From CAYUNE01 sp964446115 (GTDB taxonomy: Bacteria > Desulfobacterota > Desulfobulbia > Desulfobulbales > Desulfobulbaceae): a stretch of DNA of 64,000 nucleotides. Below the pieces are notes generated by a model. That model searched no databases. It was given only the letters and a program-made list of their open reading frames with translations, and was not told where the DNA came from. Where the stretch lies: contig CAYUNE010000021.1 in NCBI GenBank assembly GCA_964446115.1, forward strand, positions 1-64,000. Reading direction: 5' to 3'. Positions 26,290 through 34,278 of the stretch are shown here, piece after piece (the first letter of the stretch is position 1; every line of letters begins with the position of its first letter). Both the position numbers and the translations under genes were made by a program.

Positions 26290-27669
26290 ATGGCACGACG
26301 TATAACCGGAAGAGCGCCGCGAAAACGACGCAATCCCTTGAAAAAAGGACCAATATTACTGTTTCTTTCCCTCCTGCTGCTGGCGGCTCTGGCCGGCGGC
26401 GGCGTCATCCTCTTTGAGGGAGAAAAGCCGGCGATTAGCCTGCAGGAAAAGATCACCCACCTGGGGAACCGGCGGACGATCGCCTTTGGAGTGGAGGATC
26501 GGCGCAGCGGTATCCGGGAGGTGACGGTCTCCCTGCTGCAGAAGGGCAGGGCGACGCAACTCTACAAAAAGACCTTTGAACGGCGCGCCTACTTTTCCCG
26601 GGCCGGCGAGGAGAAGTTGAGCGACAAGCTTCTCTTTGACGGCAAAAAGGCCGGAGCCGCAGACGGTAAGGCGGAACTGCTCATCACCGCCTGTGATTTT
26701 TCCCTGCGGGGGATGCTCCGGGGTAACAGGAGCGAGCTGCGGCTGCCGGTGACCGTGGATACAAAACCACCGAAGATTACCCTGATCCACTCCCAGCGCT
26801 ATATCCGGCCCGGAGGCAGCGGAGTCGTTGTCTATTCGCTTTCGGAGGAGGCGCCGCACCATGGTGTGCGCATCGACGATGCCCTGTTCCCCGGCTTCCC
26901 GCTGGAGCCGGGATCAAAAAAACGGTATGTCGCCTTTATCGCCCTGCCCTGGAATACCAAGGCCGTGGGGAATTCCTGGGTGTTTGCCGAGGATGCGGCC
27001 GGCAATAACGGGAAAAGCGGCTTTACAATGAAGATCAAAAAGGTGGCCGACAAAAGGGATCGCATCAACGTCGGCGACTCCTTCCTCAAGCGGAAGATTC
27101 CCGAATTCCAGGAACACTACCCGGAGATGAGCGGCAGCCTGCTTGATCAGTATCTCTTCGTCAACAACCGGGTCAGAAAGCAAAACAACGAAACCATCCG
27201 GAAAATCTGTTCCCGCTCCGGCAGCGAGCGGCTCTGGGAAAACAGTTTCAGCCGCATGCCCGGCGCGGGCAGGGCCGGGTTTGCCGACCAGCGCACCTAT
27301 TACTATAAGGGCAAGCCCATCGACCATCAGGTGCACCTGGGCATGGATATCGCCTCCACCGCCCGGGTGGAGATCAAAGCCGCCAACCGCGGCAAGGTGG
27401 TCTTTGCCCAATACCTGGGGATCTACGGCAACACCGTGATCCTCGACCATGGTCAGGGAGTCTTCAGTCTTTACTCCCACTTGAGTCGCATCGACGTACG
27501 AGAGGGAGATGCGGTGGAGAGCAACACCGTTATCGGCCGCAGCGGCGCCACCGGGATGGCGGGCGGCGATCACCTGCACTTCAGCATACTGATCAACGGT
27601 ATCTTCGTCTCCCCGGTGGAATGGTGGGATCAGCACTGGATCGATGTTAATATCAACGATGTGCTCTGA
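26290..27669 (+). CDS. Membrane-anchored M23 family metallopeptidase
   Basis: A 459-aa envelope peptidase or amidase activator. Basic N terminus, one TM (about 18-41), then beta-rich domains (about 60-280), and a C-terminal LytM/M23 domain with HLGMDIAST (His/Asp zinc ligands) and DHLHFSIL (HxH). Catalytic ligands appear complete, so an active peptidoglycan hydrolase is likely. Start at ATG 26290 (MARRITGR); an upstream TTG at 26248 is less likely. Cotranscribed with rng and the LptF-like gene. Confidence 0.87.
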   Translation: MARRITGRAPRKRRNPLKKGPILLFLSLLLLAALAGGGVILFEGEKPAISLQEKITHLGNRRTIAFGVEDRRSGIREVTVSLLQKGRATQLYKKTFERRAYFSRAGEEKLSDKLLFDGKKAGAADGKAELLITACDFSLRGMLRGNRSELRLPVTVDTKPPKITLIHSQRYIRPGGSGVVVYSLSEEAPHHGVRIDDALFPGFPLEPGSKKRYVAFIALPWNTKAVGNSWVFAEDAAGNNGKSGFTMKIKKVADKRDRINVGDSFLKRKIPEFQEHYPEMSGSLLDQYLFVNNRVRKQNNETIRKICSRSGSERLWENSFSRMPGAGRAGFADQRTYYYKGKPIDHQVHLGMDIASTARVEIKAANRGKVVFAQYLGIYGNTVILDHGQGVFSLYSHLSRIDVREGDAVESNTVIGRSGATGMAGGDHLHFSILINGIFVSPVEWWDQHWIDVNINDVL

Positions 27670-27678
27670 CCCGGTGTG

Positions 27679-29160
27679 ATGACCGGCAGGCTCGGTTCAT
27701 TCTTTCCCATGGTGCGGTTCCGTTCCTTTCCCCTGCTGCTCTACAGCTATCTGGCCACCGAGATGCTTGCACCGTTTTTCGCAAGCTTTCTGATTCTCTA
27801 CTCGGTCTTTTTCCTGGTACGCCTTGTTCCCCTGCTCGATGTGGTCCTTGATCTGGGTATCGGCCTGGGGGATTTCATCCGGCTCGTTGCCTATATCTTT
27901 CCCCACATGCTCATGTATATCATCCCCATGGCCGGCATGATGGGCACGATCATCTGTTTTACCCGGCTTACCAACGACCGGGAGATTCTCGCCTTCAAGG
28001 CCTGCGGCATCAGCCTCTACCGGATGCTGCCGCCGGTGATCATCATCGCCCTGGCCATATCCGTCCTTGCCGGGCTTTTTTCCATCAGGCTCATCCCCGC
28101 CGGTGAAATCGCCATGAAGCAGCTCATGTTCCACCTGGCCAAGAAGAAGATCGACAAGGGGCTGGAAGAGAAAAAGTTCACCGAGGCGCTCGGTGATCTG
28201 GTGGTCTATGTCGACCATATCGACAGGGAGACGGAACGCTGGTACGGAGTCCACGTCTCGGACATGCGCGGCCGCGAGCTGCCCATCATCACCATTGCCC
28301 AGACCGGTCACATGGTGTCGGACATGGACAACATGCGGGTGGTGATCGTCCTCAATAACGGCAGCCTGCACAGCACCGACGGCACGGACAGCCAGGTGAT
28401 CCGCTTCAGGAGGTATCGGTTGCAGATTCCCCTCAAGCCGCCCACCATCATCAACGGTACGGATGTGACCTCGCTCAACCATGGGGCCATGACCATGGGC
28501 CAGCTTCTCGAAGCCGCCGATCACTACGGCCGTGACAGCCGCCGGGGCCTGGTCTATCTGATGGAGTTCCACACCCGGCTGACCCTGCCGGTGGGCTGTT
28601 TCATCCTCAGTCTCCTCGGGGTGCCCTTTGGACTGCAGGCTTCACCGGGCAGACGGGCCATCGGCGTGCCCATGGGGCTGTTTGTCTTTGTCCTCTATTA
28701 CCTGTTCTACACCACGGGAAAAATGCTCAGCGAGGAAAGGGTGCTGCCGGTGGGGGTCGGCATGTGGATGGTGAATATCATTTTCGCCCTGGCAACGATC
28801 TATGTCTTTCGCCGGGTGGTGGCGGAAAAGAGCATCCTGCCGGCCAGGGTTGCGAATCTGTTTTATCTCCTGTGGGAGAGGTATATCCGGCCGCCTGCCC
28901 GGGTGGTGCGGGAAAAGGTGTCGGCATTGATCACCCCCGGCAGCAAAAAAGCCGCGACTGCGCCCGTCGGTCCCGGAGCGGCAGCACCCATCCATGCCGA
29001 CCCCGACACCCATATCTTTCACCTGCCCGGTTGTCGTCATTACAACAATCCCGCCTGCACGCGGCATTTTCGCGATCCGGAGCTTGCCCATGAAGACGGA
29101 TTCCAGCCCTGTGTTCATTGCCGCCGGAAACTGGCCAAATTCCACGGCAGCGGCCTGTAG
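27679..29160 (+). CDS. LptF/LptG-family permease with C-terminal Ada-like zinc motif
   Basis: A 493-aa protein. The first 390 residues are an LPS-export permease of the YjgP/YjgQ type: three N-terminal TMs (about 18-40, 60-85, 100-125), a beta-jellyroll periplasmic domain, three C-terminal TMs. LptF/G with LptB move LPS to the bridge. An extra tail of about 100 residues ends in a motif like the Ada/thermonuclease zinc site: H448-x3-C452, then GFQPC with C478 and C481. That tail should be cytoplasmic. The gene starts just after the M23 gene (ATG 27679). Confidence 0.85.
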   Translation: MTGRLGSFFPMVRFRSFPLLLYSYLATEMLAPFFASFLILYSVFFLVRLVPLLDVVLDLGIGLGDFIRLVAYIFPHMLMYIIPMAGMMGTIICFTRLTNDREILAFKACGISLYRMLPPVIIIALAISVLAGLFSIRLIPAGEIAMKQLMFHLAKKKIDKGLEEKKFTEALGDLVVYVDHIDRETERWYGVHVSDMRGRELPIITIAQTGHMVSDMDNMRVVIVLNNGSLHSTDGTDSQVIRFRRYRLQIPLKPPTIINGTDVTSLNHGAMTMGQLLEAADHYGRDSRRGLVYLMEFHTRLTLPVGCFILSLLGVPFGLQASPGRRAIGVPMGLFVFVLYYLFYTTGKMLSEERVLPVGVGMWMVNIIFALATIYVFRRVVAEKSILPARVANLFYLLWERYIRPPARVVREKVSALITPGSKKAATAPVGPGAAAPIHADPDTHIFHLPGCRHYNNPACTRHFRDPELAHEDGFQPCVHCRRKLAKFHGSGL

Positions 29161-29201
29161 GCGGCGGCAGGCCCGGTGATCCGGCTTCTTCCCGGACCTC
29201 C

Positions 29202-29231
29202 AGTGAAAATGAGGTGCCTGTGATCAACTGC
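29202..29231 (-). repeat. Interspersed palindromic element, partial copy E
   Basis: AGTGAAAATGAGGTGCCTGT followed by GATCAACTGC aligns with the right half of copy D and with copy A (GGTGCCTGTGATCAATTAC). Further similarity to copy A (GTATC, CCTGCGGC) continues into the 3' end of the selenoprotein gene. Confidence 0.55.
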
Positions 29232-29232
29232 A

Positions 29233-29562
29233 TCACATGGTATCGCCCTGCGGCTCTTCCAGCACCCGCATCTTCTCCACGCTGTAACCGTTTTTTTCCA
29301 GAACTTCTTTGAGTTTTTCCTCGCTCACCTCTTCTTCCTCAAAGGTGATAACCGCGGTGTGGTTTTCGAAGTCGGTGACCACATCCACCACGCCTTTCTG
29401 TTCATAGAGGGCGGAACTCGCCCCTTCGGCCGAACCGTGTCAGGTAATTTCGGGGACCGTGAACTTGTAGGTGTGCTCCCCGGCCCTCAATGGCGAACCG
29501 GTCGGCGGCAGGGTCAGTGACAGTATGAAGGCCAGGGTGATTCCGGGAAAGAGTTTGCGCAT
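29233..29562 (-). CDS. Predicted selenoprotein: exported heavy-metal-associated (HMA/MerP-like) domain protein
   Basis: A 109-residue protein only if the in-frame TGA (codon 41, minus strand 29442-29440) is read as selenocysteine. Start ATG 29562 has AAGGAGAAC 4 bases upstream. Signal peptide at 1-27, then an HMA fold: VPEIT-U-HGSAEG where MTCxxC is normal, followed by QKGVVDVVTDFENHTAVITF and EEKLKEVLEKNGYSVEKM, the standard beta-alpha-beta ending. Cys1 is Sec and Cys2 is Ser (UxxS). A candidate bacterial SECIS hairpin starts 16 nt after the UGA (29409-29423). Reading frame stays open and HMA-like on both sides, which argues against a pseudogene. Likely role: periplasmic metal or redox binding (inference). 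Confidence 0.82.
29409..29423 (-). promoter_or_regulatory. Candidate SECIS hairpin for the UGA at 29440-29442
   Basis: On the mRNA, GGGCG-AGTTC-CGCCC: a 5-bp stem and a 5-base loop with G in second position, the loop beginning 22 nt after UGA. An outer GTTC/GAAC pairing is possible. Distance and loop G fit the bacterial SECIS pattern (apical loop 16-37 nt downstream, G in the first two loop bases). Confidence 0.6.
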
Positions 29563-29578
29563 GATGTTCTCCTTATGT

Positions 29579-29710
29579 CATTTTCGAAAATGTTTTTCTT
29601 ATGGCCCGCAGGGCGGTTTCATAATCAGGGTGAATAATGATTCCTGATAGTTTTATATCTATCATGCTGAATTTTATTCATTATATCAAATATCATTACA
29701 ATTTGGTCAC
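29579..29710 (-). promoter_or_regulatory. AT-rich promoter/operator region of the HMA selenoprotein gene
   Basis: A perfect TATAAT -10 on the minus strand (29685-29680) with a weak GTGACC -35 (29710-29705, 19-base spacing). Two dyads lie between it and the start: TGATAG-N8-CTATCA (29645-29664) and the 14-base palindrome CATTTTCGAAAATG (29579-29592). Either could bind a metal- or redox-responsive repressor. Confidence 0.45.
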
Positions 29711-29938
29711 GGATTCGGGAATGGGACTATATCGGCTCAGGCAACAGGGTTGAAGCGGTTGGCAAATATAAAAAAAGAAAGTCGGAAGAGAAAAGAAAAA
29801 ATCTTGCCTGCATTCGTCACTTTGAGTATTACTTCGCCTACTGAACAGATATTCAGAGCCGCCCGGGCACCACCCCGGAATCCCTTGTGTGAAGCCGGTT
29901 GCCGGTGGGTCCCAACCTGATGCGGATCTCTCCTTTTG
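29711..29938 (+). promoter_or_regulatory. Leader and candidate promoter of ior-liv operon
   Basis: TTGCCT (29804-29809), 17 bases, TATTAC (29827-29832). The remaining leader to 29938 is GC-rich with short dyads. Nothing coding seen. Confidence 0.42.
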
Positions 29939-31762
29939 ATGGAAAAAGAAGGTATGGAAGAAAAGAAATCGGTCTGGATGTCAGGCAACGAGGCCATTGC
30001 CCGGGCAGCCTGGGAAGCGGGGGTACAGGTGGCCTCCGGATACCCGGGAACACCCTCCACGGAAATTATGGCCAATCTCACCGGCTACGACGATGTCTAT
30101 ACCGAGTGGGCGCCCAATGAAAAGGTGGGGCTGGAGGTGGCGGTGGGCGCCTCCTTTGCCGGTGTCCGGGCCTTTGCCACCATGAAGCATGTGGGGCTGA
30201 ACGTGGCCGCTGATCCGCTTTTCACCGCTGCCTATACCGGGGGCCGCGGCGGGCTTGTGGTGCTCACCGCCGACGATCCCCAGATGCACAGTTCCCAAAA
30301 CGAACAGGATAACCGCAACTACGCCTTTGCCGCCAAGCTGCCCATGCTTGAGCCCTCGGAACCGGCCGAGGCGCACCGGATGCTGCAGCGGGCCTTTGAT
30401 CTCAGCGAGGAATTCGACCTGCCCGTGCTTTTCAGGATCACCACCCGCATTGCCCACGTCAAGGGTGTGGTCCGGGTGGGGGATCGCCGGCAGCCCGCGG
30501 CTGCCTCCATCGAGAAGATGCCGGCCAAGTTCGTGATGCTGCCGGGGAATGCCCGCCTGCGGCGTGCGGATCTGGAAAAACGGTTTGCCGGTCTGCGGCG
30601 GCTTGCCGAAACCCTGGAGGAAAACCAGGTGGAAGAGGGCGATACCCGTCGGGGATTCATCACCGCCGGAGTTGCCTACAACTATGTGAAGGAGGCCTTC
30701 CCCGAAGCCGCGGTGCTCAAACTCGGCATGGTCTGGCCCCTGCCTGAAAAAAAGATCCGCGATTTCGCCGCCCGGGTCGACGAGCTGATCGTCGTCGAGG
30801 AACTGGATCCCTTTCTCGAAACCCACATCAGGGCCATGGGCATTGAATGCCGCGGCAAGGAGATGATCCCGGACCAGGGAGAGCTCAACTCCTTTTTGCT
30901 GAAAAAAGCGCTGGGCGAGCTGCCGGCAGTGGAGATATTCGAGTCCCCGGAGCTGCCCATGCGGCCCCCCAATATGTGTGCCGGCTGTCCCCACCGCGGC
31001 ATCTTCCACGGTCTTTCCAGGATGAAGAACGTCTTTGTCTCCGGGGACATCGGCTGCTATACCCTGGGTTTTTTGCCGCCGCTTTCGGCCATGGATTCCT
31101 GCGTCTGCATGGGAGCCTCCATCACCGTGGCCCACGGCATGGCCAAGGCGCTGGGGCCGGAGGGCGAGGGCAGGCTGGTGGCGGTGCTTGGCGACTCCAC
31201 CTTTGTCCACTCCGGAATCACCGGACTGATCAACACCGTCTACAACGACTCCTACGCCACGGTGATTATTCTGGATAACAGAACCACGGCCATGACCGGG
31301 CACCAGCAGAATCCCCTCACCGGCAAAAACATCCGCGGTGAGGCTGCTTCCCGCATCGATCTCGAGGCCCTGTGCCGGGCCGTCGGCGTCCGGCGGGTGA
31401 TAACCGTCAATCCCCACGAGGTTAATGCTGTCCGCCGGGTGCTCAAGGAGGAAATCGCCCGACCCGAGGTGTCGGTGATCATCAGCAAGGCTCCCTGTGT
31501 GCTGCTGCCGGAGATGAAAAACAATCCCCAGCCGCCCTATGTCACCGTAACCGAAAAGTGCAACGGTTGCCGTGCCTGCGTGGGGCTGGGCTGTCCGGCC
31601 ATCAGCTGGACATCGCTCACCCCGGAGGAGGCGACGGAGATGGGATATCCCGGGAAACAGAAAGGCTATGCCGTCATCACCCGGGTACAGTGTAACGGCT
31701 GCGGCCAGTGTGCCGAGCTCTGCAAGTTCGAGGCAATTGTCCGGCAGGAGGAGAAGCGATGA
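29939..31762 (+). CDS. iorA: Indolepyruvate:ferredoxin oxidoreductase, alpha subunit
   Basis: A 607-aa cytoplasmic TPP enzyme subunit. With IorB it oxidatively decarboxylates aryl pyruvates to aryl-acetyl-CoA and reduces ferredoxin. N-terminal pyrimidine-binding domain (SGNEAIARAAWEAGVQVASGYPGTP), TPP-binding region around GDIGCYTLGF and GDSTFVHSGITGL, and a C-terminal 2[4Fe-4S] ferredoxin domain (CNGCRACVGLGCP, CNGCGQCAELCKFEA). Start could be ATG 29939 or 29954; neither has a strong ribosome site. It overlaps iorB by ATGA. Confidence 0.94.
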   Translation: MEKEGMEEKKSVWMSGNEAIARAAWEAGVQVASGYPGTPSTEIMANLTGYDDVYTEWAPNEKVGLEVAVGASFAGVRAFATMKHVGLNVAADPLFTAAYTGGRGGLVVLTADDPQMHSSQNEQDNRNYAFAAKLPMLEPSEPAEAHRMLQRAFDLSEEFDLPVLFRITTRIAHVKGVVRVGDRRQPAAASIEKMPAKFVMLPGNARLRRADLEKRFAGLRRLAETLEENQVEEGDTRRGFITAGVAYNYVKEAFPEAAVLKLGMVWPLPEKKIRDFAARVDELIVVEELDPFLETHIRAMGIECRGKEMIPDQGELNSFLLKKALGELPAVEIFESPELPMRPPNMCAGCPHRGIFHGLSRMKNVFVSGDIGCYTLGFLPPLSAMDSCVCMGASITVAHGMAKALGPEGEGRLVAVLGDSTFVHSGITGLINTVYNDSYATVIILDNRTTAMTGHQQNPLTGKNIRGEAASRIDLEALCRAVGVRRVITVNPHEVNAVRRVLKEEIARPEVSVIISKAPCVLLPEMKNNPQPPYVTVTEKCNGCRACVGLGCPAISWTSLTPEEATEMGYPGKQKGYAVITRVQCNGCGQCAELCKFEAIVRQEEKR

Positions 31763-32340
31763 AAGAGGCGGGATCCATACTCTTTACCGGAGTCGGTGGG
31801 CAGGGTATTCTGCTGGCCAGTGAACTGACCGCCCATGCCCAGCTGGCCGCCGGCTATGATGTCAAGAAGAGCGAGGTGCACGGCATGGCCCAGCGGGGCG
31901 GTTCCGTGGAGGCCCATCTGCGCTATGGCCGGCGTATCTATTCCCCGCTCATCGAACCGGGAGGCGCCGATATCCAGGTGGCCTTCGAGGTGATGGAGGC
32001 GGGGAGGTATCTGCCCTATCTCCACCGGGACAGCGCCGTGGTGGTGAATCTGCAACGGATCAATCCGCCGGCCGTGGCCCTTGGCATGACCACCTATCCC
32101 CAGGGAATTCTCGAGGAGCTGGAGGGAAGGGGTATCAACGTGGTGGCCCTGGATGCCTTTGGAATCGCCCGTGATCTCGGCGAGGTGCGCACCGCCAACG
32201 TGGTGATGGTGGGAGCCATGTCCAACTTTCTTGCCGCGGATCCCGACATCTTCCTGGAGGTGATCGACACCAGGGTGAAGAGGGGATTTCGGGCGGTCAA
32301 CAGGGAGGCGTTTGCCGCCGGCCGGGCCCAGGTCAAATGA
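31759..32340 (+). CDS. iorB: Indolepyruvate:ferredoxin oxidoreductase, beta subunit
   Basis: A 193-aa gamma-domain partner of IorA, with the signature FTGVGGQGILLASELTAHAQ and KKSEVHGMAQRGGSVEAHL. Start at ATG 31759, inside the iorA stop, after GGAGGAG. Length is normal. Confidence 0.94.
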   Translation: MKEAGSILFTGVGGQGILLASELTAHAQLAAGYDVKKSEVHGMAQRGGSVEAHLRYGRRIYSPLIEPGGADIQVAFEVMEAGRYLPYLHRDSAVVVNLQRINPPAVALGMTTYPQGILEELEGRGINVVALDAFGIARDLGEVRTANVVMVGAMSNFLAADPDIFLEVIDTRVKRGFRAVNREAFAAGRAQVK

Positions 32341-32400
32341 GCGCCGGCAGCGGGCCGGCGACCGTTTTTCGAAAATCGAGTGTAACGAGAGGAAGTGGCG

Positions 32401-33702
32401 ATGATTGATGTTGATGAAATGGAGAGGCTGCCGCGGGCCGGGCTGGAGGCCGTTCAGCTTAGGCGGCTCCGGAAACTGGTGGCTGGAGTCTATGAACGGG
32501 TTGCCCCCTACCGGGCCAAGATGGATGAGGCAGGAGTGAAACCGGAAGACATCCGGTCCCTGACTGATCTGCAGAAACTGCCTTTTACCACCAAGGACGA
32601 CCTGCGCGACAACTACCCCTTTGGTCTTTTCACCGTGCCCATGGATGAGGTGGTGCGGGTGCACGCCTCCTCGGGAACCACCGGCAAGCCGACGGTGGTC
32701 GGCTATACCGCCGCTGATATCTCGATGTGGGCCGATATCATGGCCCGCTGTCTTGCCATGGCCGGGGTAAAAAAAGGTGACATGGTTCACAATGCCTACG
32801 GCTATGGCCTCTTCACCGGCGGTCTCGGCGCCCATTACGGCGCCGAGCGCCTGGGAGCCACGGTGATTCCGGTATCCGGCGGAAATTCCAAACGACAGAT
32901 CACCATCATGCGGGATTTCGGCTCCACCGTACTCCTGGCCACCCCTTCGTACGCCCTCAACCTTGCCGATACCATGGCCGATATGGGGGTCTCTCCCGAT
33001 GAGCTGAAATTGCGGGTGGGTATCCACGGCGCCGAACCCTGGAGCGAAAATATGCGCCAGGAGGTGGAGCGCAAACTCGGTATCCGTGCCGTCGACATCT
33101 ACGGTCTTTCCGAGGTGATCGGCCCCGGCGTCTCCATGGAGTGCCTGGAGACCGACCATGGTATGCATGTGCTGGAGGATCACTTTTTGCCGGAGATCGT
33201 CGATCCGGAGACCTTCGAGCCGCTGCCCCCGGGTGAAAAGGGGGAACTGGTTTTCACCACCCTCACCAAGGAAGCCTTCCCCATCATCCGCTATCGGACC
33301 AAGGATATCTCCCGGTTGATCACCGAAACCTGTTCCTGCGGTCGTACCCTGGTACGCATGGAAAAGGTCACCGGCCGCACCGACGACATGCTGATCATCC
33401 GCGGGGTCAATGTCTTCCCCTCCCAGGTGGAACATGTGCTCATGGGAATCGAGGGCGTGGAGCCCCATTACCGGATCGAGGTCAACCGCGAGGGCAATCT
33501 GGATACCATGGACGTGCAGGTGGAGGTCTCGGCCGGACTCATGGAACAACCGGAGGAGGAACGCCAGGCGCTGACCGGGAAGATCCGCAGTGAGATCAAG
33601 GATTTGCTGGGCGTCACCTGCGGGGTGGAACTGGTGGCTCCGAAAACCATTAAACGCAGCGAAGGCAAGGCCCAGCGGGTTATCGATAATCGCCGCCTCT
33701 AG
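32401..33702 (+). CDS. paaK: Phenylacetate-CoA ligase-type enzyme (paralog 1)
   Basis: A 433-aa AMP-forming acyl/aryl-CoA ligase. P-loop-like SSGTTGKPTVVGYT, the YGYGLFTGGLGAHYGAERLG region, and YRTKDISRLI. Cytoplasmic. In this operon it could ligate or, run with product removal, handle aryl acetates produced by IOR; in anaerobes PaaK next to IOR is taken as part of aryl-acid metabolism. ATG 32401 is 7 bases after GAGAGGA; a GTG two codons earlier is possible. Confidence 0.92.
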   Translation: MIDVDEMERLPRAGLEAVQLRRLRKLVAGVYERVAPYRAKMDEAGVKPEDIRSLTDLQKLPFTTKDDLRDNYPFGLFTVPMDEVVRVHASSGTTGKPTVVGYTAADISMWADIMARCLAMAGVKKGDMVHNAYGYGLFTGGLGAHYGAERLGATVIPVSGGNSKRQITIMRDFGSTVLLATPSYALNLADTMADMGVSPDELKLRVGIHGAEPWSENMRQEVERKLGIRAVDIYGLSEVIGPGVSMECLETDHGMHVLEDHFLPEIVDPETFEPLPPGEKGELVFTTLTKEAFPIIRYRTKDISRLITETCSCGRTLVRMEKVTGRTDDMLIIRGVNVFPSQVEHVLMGIEGVEPHYRIEVNREGNLDTMDVQVEVSAGLMEQPEEERQALTGKIRSEIKDLLGVTCGVELVAPKTIKRSEGKAQRVIDNRRL

Positions 33703-33775
33703 GCGTATCCGGCCGTGATTCCGTCGCCGGGGAGGATTGTCGGAAAACCGGTTGGCCGGAGGGAGAGATATATTC

Positions 33776-34198
33776 GTGACTGTTGAACAACTCGCCGTTT
33801 TTCTGGAAAATAAATCGGGTCGGCTGGCAGAGGTCAGCCGCATTCTCGCCGAACACGATATCAACATCAGGGCGCTTTCCGTGGCCGATACCATCGATTT
33901 CGGCATCCTGCGGATCATCGTCAACAAGGTGGAGACCACCCGCGAGATCCTCAGGAAACACGGTTTCACCGTGGGCAAGGTCAGGGTGGCGGCGGTGGAG
34001 GTGGAGGACCGCCCCGGGGGACTGGCCTCCGTCCTTGAGGTGATCCGGCAGGCCGGGATCAATGTCGAGTATATGTATGCCTTTGTCCACAGAAACGGCT
34101 CCAGGGCCACCCTCATCTTTCGTTTCGACGACATGGACCGGGCGGTGGAGGTGCTGGAGCAGGCGGGGATCACCTTGGCGGGCGTCGATCAGGCGTGA
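33776..34198 (+). CDS. Tandem ACT-domain protein
   Basis: A 140-aa protein of two ACT folds (about 3-68: VEQLAVFLENKSGRLAEVSR; about 72-138: EVEDRPGGLASVLEVIRQAG). ACT pairs bind amino acids and often control enzymes or transporters; between paaK and livK it may sense the imported amino acid. GTG start at 33776, 10 bases after GGAGGGAG, chosen over TTG 33737, which abuts its ribosome site. Confidence 0.88.
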   Translation: MTVEQLAVFLENKSGRLAEVSRILAEHDINIRALSVADTIDFGILRIIVNKVETTREILRKHGFTVGKVRVAAVEVEDRPGGLASVLEVIRQAGINVEYMYAFVHRNGSRATLIFRFDDMDRAVEVLEQAGITLAGVDQA

Positions 34199-34278
34199 AG
34201 AGACATGGATATGTGCGGGGGAATGACGGTGTTTTTGCCGTTTTTCCTTCGGTTTTCAACCAAATACAAGGAGGTAAC

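Noticed and set aside
29440..29442. TGA in the HMA frame considered as a nonsense mutation making a pseudogene
   Set aside because: The stop is exactly at the metal-site Cys position, the frame downstream is intact and constrained, and a SECIS-like hairpin follows.
31666..34173. An 835-codon minus-strand open frame
   Set aside because: It lies opposite iorB, paaK and the ACT gene, all with conserved motifs; a GC-bias shadow.
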